Below are positions 6,603 to 11,372 of a stretch of 11,372 nucleotides of DNA, piece after piece. A program made the translations under genes and the position numbers. The notes beneath the pieces were generated by a model. It was not told the origin of the DNA. It saw only the letters and a list, made by a program, of their open reading frames with translations, and ran no database searches. The stretch's first letter is position 1. Every line of letters begins with the position of its first letter. The DNA comes from an uncultured Lachnospiraceae bacterium (lineage in GTDB: Bacteria > Bacillota > Clostridia > Lachnospirales > Lachnospiraceae), in the NCBI GenBank assembly GCA_910586405.1, contig CAJUII010000044.1, positions 6,629-18,000 on the forward strand, in the 5' to 3' direction.

Positions 6603-6643
6603 ACTCCTATCTGCCTGCTTCAGCAGGCGTACAAATCAGGAGT
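6603..6643 (+). promoter_or_regulatory. Structured 5' leader (nested hairpin)
   Basis: An inner stem GCCTGC (6613-6618) / GCAGGC (6623-6628) with loop TTCA is enclosed by an outer pairing ACTCCT (6603-6608) / AGGAGT (6638-6643). The structure sits between the predicted start of transcription and the ribosome binding site at about 6657-6665, and no T-tract follows it, so it is not a terminator. It may stabilise the mRNA or bind a regulator; it matches no riboswitch class I recognise. Confidence 0.45.
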
Positions 6644-6671
6644 ATACAAATACTTGAAAGAGGTGCAGAGT

Positions 6672-7283
6672 ATGAAATACACAGCCGCAGCATATATGTT
6701 GACCATCGCGATCATTTCTTTTCTAGGATACTGCGTTGAAAATATATGGCTTGCTGTCACACAGCAGTATATCAACAACCGAAATATGTACTTTCCATTT
6801 TTGCTGGGATACGGACTGGCGGTCGTGGGAATTTATCTGATTGTCGGCACGCCGAAGAAATGGTTGAAACGAAAATCGTCGAACGGATTTATGGTATATC
6901 TGGCATATTTTCTCTTGATGGTGATTCTGGTGAGCATCGGTGAAATCCTACTCGGAAAAACTGTGGAATATTTTTGTGATTTTACATATTGGAATTATGA
7001 AAAGGTGCCGTTTCATCTGACTAAATTTACCTCGCTTCCTACCAGTCTGGGATTTGCCGCAATTATTGAATTTTTCATGGAATATCTGATGGAGCCGATT
7101 TTGGACAAAGTCCAGCATCTGCCAAAGCCAACGCTGCAAATTCTCGCAGTTGGATTTATGATATTGCTTGTGGGAGATTTTCTAGTGAGCTTTCGCGCGA
7201 TGTACCGCCATAAAAGTCCCAATTATCTGTGGAAGTATGACCTGACGCAGCGCCGTCTTATCCATTATCATACCCTGAGTTAG
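6672..7283 (+). CDS. CmpB-like polytopic membrane protein (putative ABC-transporter type IV family)
   Basis: The 203-residue product has about four to five hydrophobic segments (roughly 6-20, 42-60, 74-95, 122-140, 155-175). Features such as SFLGYCVENIW (16-26), PFLLGYGLAVV (42-52), GEILLGKTVEYF (90-101) and the Trp/Tyr-rich FTYWNYEKVPFHL resemble the PF06541 family found in Clostridia, whose members are annotated as putative ABC-transporter permeases although their function is unproven. No ATPase partner is adjacent. The ATG at 6672 is preferred over an in-frame TTG at 6654 because AAAGAGGTG lies about 7 bases before it. It is downstream of gntR on the same strand, but a separate promoter and leader suggest independent expression. 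Confidence 0.7.
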   Translation: MKYTAAAYMLTIAIISFLGYCVENIWLAVTQQYINNRNMYFPFLLGYGLAVVGIYLIVGTPKKWLKRKSSNGFMVYLAYFLLMVILVSIGEILLGKTVEYFCDFTYWNYEKVPFHLTKFTSLPTSLGFAAIIEFFMEYLMEPILDKVQHLPKPTLQILAVGFMILLVGDFLVSFRAMYRHKSPNYLWKYDLTQRRLIHYHTLS

Positions 7284-7299
7284 CCACTCTAAGCACAAT

Positions 7300-7329
7300 C
7301 GGGCAGGGAATACGAATCTTCCCTGCCCG
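7300..7329. terminator. Strong hairpin between the CmpB-like gene and fucO
   Basis: A perfect 11-bp GC-rich stem (CGGGCAGGGAA at 7300-7310 with TTCCCTGCCCG at 7319-7329) with an 8-base loop separates two convergent genes. Neither side has a T-tract, so it is an imperfect intrinsic terminator; it may block or protect the 3' ends of both transcripts. Confidence 0.55.
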
Positions 7330-7343
7330 CGCTAAATTATGTA

Positions 7344-8492
7344 CTAAATCAAAGACTCATACAACTTTGTAATCTCCTCCACGCTGGTCTCCTTCGGATT
7401 TCCCGGTCTGCATGCATCATCATAGGCAGACTGCGCAAGGAAGGGGATATCCTCTCTCTTGACAATCTCCTTCAGATCAGCGGGAATGCCTACATCTTGT
7501 GACAGCTTCTTCACTGCATCGACTGCCGCCCTGCGGTATTCTTCCTGTGACATACTGTCCACACCCTGTACGCCCATCGCTCTTGCGATCTCACGGTACT
7601 TCTCGCCTGTCGCTTCTGCATTGTACGCCATGACCGTAGGAAGAATAATGGCGTTGGCAACGCCATGCGGCGTATCGTACAGCGCGCCAAGCGGATGTGC
7701 CATAGAGTGCACGATACCAAGTCCTACATTTGAGAAGCCCATGCCTGCAACGTACTGACCAAGCGCCATGTCCGCTCTTCCCTCCGGCGTATTGTCAACA
7801 GCACCTCTCAGAGAGCGGGAGATAATCTCGATTGCCTTTAAATGAAACATATCTGACAATTCCCATGCGCCCGCTGTAATATATCCTTCGATCGCATGTG
7901 TGAGCGCGTCCATTCCTGTCGCTGCGGTCAATCCCTTTGGCATCGTTGCCATCATCTCCGGGTCTACAAATGCAACAACGGGAATATCCTTGGGGTCTAC
8001 GCAGACCATCTTGCGGTTTTTGGATACATCTGTGATCACATAATTAATTGTTACCTCCGCTGCGGTTCCCGCCGTCGTCGGCACTGCAAAGATGGGCACT
8101 GACTTATTCTTGGTAGGTGCCACACCCTCAAGGCTCACAACATCCTCAAACTCAGGATTGTTGATGATGATGCCGATTGCCTTCGCCGTATCCATAGAGG
8201 AGCCGCCGCCAATCGCAATCAAATAATCTGCGCCGGATTTCTTGTATGCAGCAACGCCAGCCTGTACGTTCTCCACGGTAGGATTGGGCTTGATTTCAGA
8301 ATACAGCTCATATGCCATGCCGTCGTTTTCCAAAAGCTCCAATACTTTTTTGGTCACACCAAACTTCACCAAATCTGAGTCAGAACACACAAATGCCTTG
8401 TGAAACCCTCTGCCTTTCGCCTCCGGTACAAGCTCTTTCACTGCACCTGCCCCGTGGTACGATGTCTCATTCAGTACAAATCTGTTTGCCAT
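7344..8492 (-). CDS. fucO: Lactaldehyde reductase / 1,2-propanediol oxidoreductase (Fe-dependent ADH)
   Basis: This 382-residue group III iron-dependent alcohol dehydrogenase resembles E. coli FucO along its whole length and has the same length. Shared stretches include GADYLIAIGGGS (87-98), PTTAGTAAEVTINYVITD (138-155), MDALTHAIEGYI and GQYVAGMGFSNVGLGIVH. The expected metal ligands are D195, H199, H262 and H276, and the NAD-binding GGGS loop is intact. The reaction is NADH-dependent reduction of lactaldehyde to 1,2-propanediol during fucose or rhamnose fermentation, although related enzymes accept other short aldehydes. No fucose or rhamnose pathway gene is adjacent. AGGAG lies about 10 bases before the start codon. 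Confidence 0.9.
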   Translation of the reverse strand: MANRFVLNETSYHGAGAVKELVPEAKGRGFHKAFVCSDSDLVKFGVTKKVLELLENDGMAYELYSEIKPNPTVENVQAGVAAYKKSGADYLIAIGGGSSMDTAKAIGIIINNPEFEDVVSLEGVAPTKNKSVPIFAVPTTAGTAAEVTINYVITDVSKNRKMVCVDPKDIPVVAFVDPEMMATMPKGLTAATGMDALTHAIEGYITAGAWELSDMFHLKAIEIISRSLRGAVDNTPEGRADMALGQYVAGMGFSNVGLGIVHSMAHPLGALYDTPHGVANAIILPTVMAYNAEATGEKYREIARAMGVQGVDSMSQEEYRRAAVDAVKKLSQDVGIPADLKEIVKREDIPFLAQSAYDDACRPGNPKETSVEEITKLYESLI

Positions 8493-8540
8493 TTCTTTCT
8501 GTCTCCTTTTTATATAAATTTAAACTCAGATAGTTGTATC

Positions 8541-8549
8541 ATTATACCA
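8541..8549 (-). promoter_or_regulatory. Extended -10 promoter of fucO
   Basis: On the minus strand TGGTATAAT is a perfect TATAAT with the TGn extension, about 50 bases upstream of the fucO start. The -35 region (around TTCTCT) is poor, which the extended -10 can compensate for. Confidence 0.6.
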
Positions 8550-8567
8550 CATATACCTGGGAAAGAG

Positions 8568-8586
8568 AAACTTTTCAGAAAAGTTT
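8568..8586. promoter_or_regulatory. 19-bp perfect palindrome upstream of fucO
   Basis: AAACTTTTCAGAAAAGTTT is symmetrical around its central base (9+1+9). It lies between the end of the ilvB remnant and the fucO -10 box and reaches the fucO -35 region, a typical place for an operator. As RNA it could also form a weak AT-rich hairpin; on the plus strand a T-rich run follows, but no plus-strand gene needs it. Confidence 0.4.
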
Positions 8587-8612
8587 TATTTTTGTTTTCT
8601 ATATCCTGCGAC

Positions 8613-9239
8613 TCACACTAATGCCTTTGATTCTGTATTGATAAGTATCATATCATCCAGCGAATTTCCGGGAGGGACAATGGGCATGACATTGCATTCC
8701 CTGTCTATGATAAATTCGATAACTGTAGGCACTTTCGTGCTCCGCTTTTCGCTTTCTAACGCTGCTTTTACCGCGCCTGCTTCTGTGACGCGAAGTCCTA
8801 TTGCCCCATAGCTTTGTGCTAGGCGGACGAAGTCAGGCGTATATGCCGGACAGTGGCGGTCTGGCTGATTGCAGCCTGCCTCGCAGCCTTTGCGGTAACG
8901 CATACAGGTGCTCACATAACGCCTATCATAAAACAGCTCTTGCCACTGACGCACATTGCCCAAGTATCCATTGTTCAGAATACAAATGATGATTGGCAGC
9001 TCGTAACAGACTGCCGTCGCCATTTCCTGTATGTTCATCTGAATGCCGTCGTCACCAGTTATGACAAGAACGTCCTTCTGCGGATTGCCAAGCTTCGCCC
9101 CGATTGCGGCCGGAAATCCATATCCCATCGTTCCTAGTCCGCCCGAAGTCAACATCTGCCTGTTTTTGTCAAACGCAAGAAACTGCGTCGCCCACAGTTG
9201 ATTCTGCCCTACATCTGTGACAAAACTGTGCCAATCGAA
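8613..9239 (-). pseudogene. ilvB: Truncated acetolactate synthase large subunit (C-terminal TPP domain only)
   Basis: The open frame holds about 208 codons with clear IlvB similarity from FVTDVGQNQLWATQF through MLTSGGLGTMGYGFPAAIGA, RQWQELFYDRRY, YTPDFVRLAQSYGA and a C-terminal SLDDMILIN. This is only the thiamine-diphosphate-binding third of an enzyme normally about 550 residues long; the N-terminal domain with the catalytic Glu and the central domain are missing. The frame opens at a TAA (9240-9242) with no start codon at the break; the first ATG is at 9155, inside the conserved region. The TPP motif reads GDD where functional enzymes have GDG, suggesting decay. The break coincides with the 3' end of the yaiI-like gene, so a deletion or rearrangement joined the two. 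Without the catalytic half it cannot make acetolactate. Confidence 0.88.
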
Positions 9240-9666
9240 TTAACTGTTCAAAAGACTGCCGAAACAGCACATCGTCCTCCGGCGTACGTTTCCTTGGGCC
9301 TTTCAGATGATTTTTTCCCGAGGCGCGTCTGGCTTTCTTGTTCAGATGCCGCTCCATCAGCATCTGGTCAATATTTTTATCTGTATACCACTTTCCTGAC
9401 TGATGAATCGCATAGGCGCCTCTGCCAATCGCCATCGCAGCAACGCCGTAGTCCTGTGTCACTACGATATCGCCTTTTCTGCACAGATTAATCAGGGCAA
9501 AATCAACGGCGTCTGCCCCAGCGCCAATGATTTTAACTTCGCTGTACTCCGAGCGCAGCACATGGTTTGTATCACACAACAGTGTCACTGAAATACCTTT
9601 TTGTCTGGCTGCCTGTTCTACAATTCTGACTACAGGGCAGGCGTCTGCATCCACATAGATTTTCAT
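9169..9666 (-). CDS. YaiI/YqxD family protein (UPF0178, DUF188) with a foreign C-terminal tail
   Basis: The 165-residue product begins MKIYVDADACPV, the family signature, followed by SVTLLCDTNHVL, GADAVDFALINLCRKGDIVVTQDYGVAAMAIGRGAYAI and the basic KKARRASGK/RKRTPEDD region. Family members are usually about 150 residues long with a PIN-like fold; a function in RNA or DNA processing is suspected but not established. The family-like sequence stops near residue 147 (LIRLAQ). The last 17-18 residues (CHRCRAESTVGDAVSCV) are the out-of-frame reading of ilvB sequence, so the native stop was lost at the junction and the present stop is borrowed. The core is complete, so it is probably functional. 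GAAAGGA is upstream of the ATG. Confidence 0.9.
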   Translation of the reverse strand: MKIYVDADACPVVRIVEQAARQKGISVTLLCDTNHVLRSEYSEVKIIGAGADAVDFALINLCRKGDIVVTQDYGVAAMAIGRGAYAIHQSGKWYTDKNIDQMLMERHLNKKARRASGKNHLKGPRKRTPEDDVLFRQSFEQLIRLAQFCHRCRAESTVGDAVSCV

Positions 9667-9759
9667 TGTGCTTCATCCTTTCTGTATATTCCGTGTCGTA
9701 TTTTGTAGAGATCACCATCTATTTGTAGAACGATTATCATTTCATTTTTTGCCCAGTCA

Positions 9760-9768
9760 TGATAGAAT
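9760..9768 (+). promoter_or_regulatory. Extended -10 promoter of the 112-residue ORF
   Basis: TGATAGAAT is an extended -10 (TGnTAGAAT) about 120 bases upstream of the coding start at 9891, with a poor -35. A Fur-box-like stretch (around 9729-9747, core GATTATCAT) lies directly upstream; I count about 13 of 19 matches to the classical consensus, which is weak support. Confidence 0.4.
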
Positions 9769-9890
9769 TGGTCTTGTACTTCTACTGTTTCACACGAACC
9801 AATATTTTTCCGCTGCGCAGCAACACAAATTCAACCTTTTCACACTACCAACCCTATTTTATATGCCTATGGCAGAAAGGAACACGCCAA

Positions 9891-10229
9891 ATGATACCGC
9901 AAGCAAAACACACCCAAGAACTTTTTTCTATTATCATACAACACAACTCTGTTCAGGAAATAAGAGAAACCATCAAAATGTTCATGGACAGCATGAAAGA
10001 TACAACACTTAATACCCTTCTTATGAAGGACAACGAATATCAAACATGCCAGCATGAATACCTGCGTGCATACGAATGTTATCAAAATGACAACTTCTCA
10101 TCCGCACAGCGCGATACAGTTGACCATATGTTAGCCCAACAAGAAGAATGTCATTTAGAATATGTCACAAACGCTTATTTTGCAGGATTAATCGACAGCT
10201 ATCGGATGATAAAATCAATGGAATCGTAA
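9891..10229 (+). CDS. Small hypothetical protein, 112 residues
   Basis: I do not recognise this protein with confidence. It is soluble, acidic and predicted helical, with no signal peptide or membrane segment. The layout (LLMKDNEYQTCQHEYLRAYECY, then SSAQRDTVDHMLAQQEECHLEYVTNAYFAGLIDSYRMI) recalls small helical proteins common in Lachnospiraceae in which a short acidic helix pair is followed by a terminal helix ending in a Gly-x-Met/Ile-type segment. Three Cys (53, 63, 87) are spread along it. The start at 9891 is chosen because AGAAAGGA lies about 9 bases upstream; longer in-frame starts back to 9759 would add a low-complexity segment that includes the promoter. The gene converges with the next one, with only 20 bases between them and no visible terminator. 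Confidence 0.65.
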   Translation: MIPQAKHTQELFSIIIQHNSVQEIRETIKMFMDSMKDTTLNTLLMKDNEYQTCQHEYLRAYECYQNDNFSSAQRDTVDHMLAQQEECHLEYVTNAYFAGLIDSYRMIKSMES

Positions 10230-10249
10230 ATAGTTTGTCAGTTTGCATT

Positions 10250-10480
10250 CTAATAAATTGTGCATCCTGTCCGCTCTGGCTGCTCGCTGCCAGATACATA
10301 CCGCGCATGAAATTCCATATTGATATCGCGCAACTCCTTTTTACCGTCAATGTACGCCTGATACATCTCAACAATTCCTGCGCTGCATCCATCGCAGGAT
10401 GCAGAGATGTTACCAAGTGATTCTGCCACAAGCTGCTCACGCTCCTCTTTCGTTGTGTCTTTGATCAAGTATCCCGCCAT
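10250..10480 (-). CDS. Small conserved-looking hypothetical protein with a CDGC motif, 76 residues
   Basis: The product starts MAGYLIKDTTKEEREQLVAESLGNI and carries CDGC (29-32) followed by SAGIVEMYQAYIDGKKELRDINMEF and a hydrophilic tail with a lone Cys (73). The tidy amphipathic helices and good codon pattern argue for a real gene. The CxxC pair could bind metal or be redox-active, but one CxxC alone does not make a zinc site; a dimer or the C-terminal Cys might complete it. The start at 10480 has a GGGGGA ribosome binding site about 6-8 bases upstream; ATGs at 10495 and 10537 are in frame but have no such site. Function unknown. Confidence 0.65.
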   Translation of the reverse strand: MAGYLIKDTTKEEREQLVAESLGNISASCDGCSAGIVEMYQAYIDGKKELRDINMEFHARYVSGSEQPERTGCTIY

Positions 10481-10525
10481 CCGTTTATCCCCCATGTTTT
10501 CTAAATAACTATTTATAATGATCAA

Positions 10526-10611
10526 TTGATATATCAACCATTCTTACCGTTCCTGCGTTTTTGTGTCTTTTGTATCAGCTGTATACGCACCAGATTGATC
10601 TATATCAACCA
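10526..10611. repeat. Two related TTGAT...ATCAACCA palindromic motifs
   Basis: TTGATATATCAACCA (10526-10540) and TTGATCTATATCAACCA (10595-10611) share half-sites TTGAT and ATCAA with spacers of 2 and 4 bases, followed by CCA. They occupy the intergenic stretch upstream of the 76-residue gene and downstream of the rhodanese gene. A pair of operators is possible; so is coincidence in AT-rich DNA. A TATAAA-like box lies between the nearer motif and the gene on the minus strand. Confidence 0.35.
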
Positions 10612-10630
10612 CTCTCATCGCACCCTTGGT

Positions 10631-11053
10631 TTACTCTGTCTCAAGATCATACGTCCAGTCTATAATCCCGCCAAAATCCTTGACATCGGTGTAGCCAAGC
10701 TCTGTCAATGTCTGGGCTGCAATGGCACTCCTTCTGCCGCTGCGGCAGTATACCAGTATTGTCTGCTCCTTGTCTGGCAGCTCGTTCTCCGCCCGCTCTG
10801 TGATTTCTCCATATGGCATGAGCAGCGCATCTTTGATATGCCCCTCCGCATATTCGTCCTCCTCGCGCACATCGAGCAGGATATAGTCCTCTGTGCTGTC
10901 CATGATTTCCTTTGCTTCTTCTGCTGATAGTTTCATGTATGCATTCTCCTTGGAATTATTTTCTTCGCTGGAGACATTTGTCTGGCAGCCGTTAAAACAT
11001 AGCGTTCCCATCGCTGCCAGAATTATAAATATTATTCGTTTGCTGTATCTCAT
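10631..11053 (-). CDS. Rhodanese-domain lipoprotein
   Basis: The 140-residue protein begins with a basic start and hydrophobic core (MRYSKRIIFIILAAMGTLCF) followed by NGC, an imperfect lipobox that would make C23 the lipidated residue, so it is probably anchored outside the cytoplasmic membrane. After a Ser/Asn/Glu-rich linker, a single rhodanese domain (about 40-140) contains ILLDVREEDEYAEGHIKDALLMP and the active-site loop YCRSGRRS with C103 as the persulfide Cys. Such proteins move sulfane sulfur or act in redox chemistry; the substrate is unknown. The start at 11053 has AGGAAAAG directly upstream and is preferred over an in-frame ATG at 11098. Its ATG overlaps the TGA of an upstream Cys-rich small ORF, so the two are probably co-translated. 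Confidence 0.9.
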   Translation of the reverse strand: MRYSKRIIFIILAAMGTLCFNGCQTNVSSEENNSKENAYMKLSAEEAKEIMDSTEDYILLDVREEDEYAEGHIKDALLMPYGEITERAENELPDKEQTILVYCRSGRRSAIAAQTLTELGYTDVKDFGGIIDWTYDLETE

Positions 11054-11154
11054 ACTTTTCCTGTTCCGCAGACCTTTGCCTCGCACTCCTTGCCACAAAA
11101 TGCGATGTCATAGCTGCTTATATCATTACAAAATCTATAGTTCCGAACCCTCAT
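11050..11154 (-). CDS. Cys-rich small ORF (34 residues) coupled to the rhodanese lipoprotein
   Basis: On the minus strand an ATG at 11154 opens 34 codons ending in a TGA that overlaps the rhodanese ATG in the arrangement ATGA. The peptide starts MRVRNYRFCNDISSYDIAFC and continues GKECEAKVCGTGKV. Cysteines at 9, 20, 24 and 29 give the spacing C-x10-C-x3-C-x4-C, suited to a small metal site or thiol chemistry. AGGAAGAG lies just upstream of its ATG and a good promoter lies just before that, so translation is well supported by context. No signal peptide or membrane segment is visible. I cannot assign a family. The alternative is that it is only a leader peptide controlling rhodanese translation. 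Confidence 0.65.
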   Translation of the reverse strand: MRVRNYRFCNDISSYDIAFCGKECEAKVCGTGKV

Positions 11155-11177
11155 CAACTCTTCCTATGATATACTCC

Positions 11178-11206
11178 ATTCTATCATTTGTTGCACTTTA
11201 TGTAAA
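11178..11206 (-). promoter_or_regulatory. Promoter of the Cys-rich ORF and rhodanese operon
   Basis: On the minus strand TTTACA (11206-11201) and TAGAAT (11183-11178) are 17 bases apart; each matches five of six consensus bases, and TGA before TAGAAT adds an extended -10. Transcription should start near 11171, giving the small ORF a leader of only about 17 bases and making it the first gene of the mRNA. Confidence 0.75.
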
Positions 11207-11228
11207 CATAGTATTTTCATTTGAACGC

Positions 11229-11372
11229 CCGCGCCGGGCGTCCGTCAGCTTCTGCTGACATGCTTCCTTGGGACGACCGTGTGCAATCGAGTAGGGGAAT
11301 GACTTTCTCCCCTACTACCGCGCCGGGCGTCCGTCAGCTTCTGCTGACATGCTTCCTTGGGACGACCGTGTG
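11229..11372. repeat. Tandem palindromic repeat, 55-bp identical copies at 89-bp period
   Basis: Positions 11229-11283 and 11318-11372 are identical over 55 bases. Each copy contains the hairpin GTCAGC-TTCT-GCTGAC (first copy 11244-11259), framed by CGTCC (11239-11243) and GGACG (11271-11275), which can pair as an outer stem. The 34-base spacer contains a second hairpin. The period of 89 is not a multiple of three, which argues against a repeated protein domain. The second copy ends exactly at the window edge, so the array may continue. No integrase, transposase or CRISPR-associated gene is visible beside it. Confidence 0.85.
11290..11316. repeat. Terminator-like hairpin in the repeat spacer
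   Basis: AGTAGGGGA (11290-11298) and TCCCCTACT (11308-11316) form a perfect 9-bp stem with a 9-base loop. No T-tract follows. The stem core and 13 adjacent bases, GAGTAGGGGAATG, are identical to the flagellin terminator at 3014-3026. Confidence 0.7.

Noticed and set aside
9169..9239. Programmed +1 frameshift fusing the DUF188 protein to the IlvB domain
   Set aside because: No slippery site or stimulator is evident and a DUF188-IlvB fusion makes no known sense; a rearrangement junction explains the overlap.
9759..9890. N-terminal extension of the 112-residue protein
   Set aside because: It would begin within the -10 promoter box, has no ribosome binding site and reads as compositionally odd sequence, whereas the ATG at 9891 has a good site.
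10383..10404. Perfect 8-bp stem hairpin (CTGCATCC / GGATGCAG)
   Set aside because: It falls inside the 76-residue gene across the CDGC codons and probably arises from the repeated Cys/Asp/Gly codons; no regulatory context.
11229..11372. CRISPR array
   Set aside because: Only two copies, repeat of 55 bp, spacer with its own hairpin and no cas genes; not CRISPR-like.
11260..11372. Plus-strand open frame running through the repeats
   Set aside because: The 89-bp period shifts frame between copies, so any translation is not a conserved repeat protein; no ribosome binding site is seen.

Overview
The window looks like chromosomal DNA of an anaerobic, motile Firmicute, most likely a gut Lachnospiraceae or related Clostridia. 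The basis is strong AGGAGG-type ribosome binding sites, sigma-A promoters with 17-bp spacers or extended -10 boxes, a flagellin, a FucO-type Fe-dependent dehydrogenase, a CmpB-like membrane protein and an AAA-ATPase-like (PDDEXK-associated) gene. The family assignment is an inference from protein style; no rRNA or other marker is present. There are no tRNAs, rRNAs, CRISPR arrays, transposases or phage genes.

Layout. 1-1093 (-): N-terminal part of an AAA-ATPase-like protein that runs off the left edge. 1212-2012 (-): SDR oxidoreductase with an unusual nucleotide-binding loop, divergent from a compact solitary flagellin (2191-2973, +). The flagellin converges with glycerol kinase glpK (3034-4530, -), and a hairpin terminator contains the glpK stop codon. 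4647-6491 (+): a compact operon lrgA-lrgB-gntR, with a near-consensus promoter and a perfect TGGT-N3-ACCA palindrome lying on the predicted transcription start. 6672-7283 (+): a CmpB-like membrane protein behind a structured leader. 7344-8492 (-): fucO-like lactaldehyde reductase. 8613-9239 (-): a 3' remnant of an acetolactate synthase gene, fused out of frame to the end of a yaiI/yqxD-type gene (9169-9666, -). 9891-10229 (+) and 10250-10480 (-): two small hypothetical proteins. 10631-11154 (-): a two-gene unit, a previously uncalled 34-residue Cys-rich ORF whose stop overlaps the start of a rhodanese lipoprotein. 11229-11372: an identical 55-bp palindromic element occurring twice with an 89-bp period, reaching the window end.

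Most recognisable enzymes deal with three-carbon metabolism: glycerol phosphorylation, lactaldehyde/propanediol interconversion, and a pyruvate-using acetolactate synthase now broken. The LrgA/LrgB pair fits this because a B. subtilis homologous pair (PftAB) transports pyruvate, and the linked FadR-type GntR regulator belongs to a group that senses pyruvate, lactate and similar acids. The best candidates for something new are the self-contained lrgAB-gntR-operator module, the Cys-rich micro-ORF coupled to the rhodanese lipoprotein, and the palindromic repeat array beside it.
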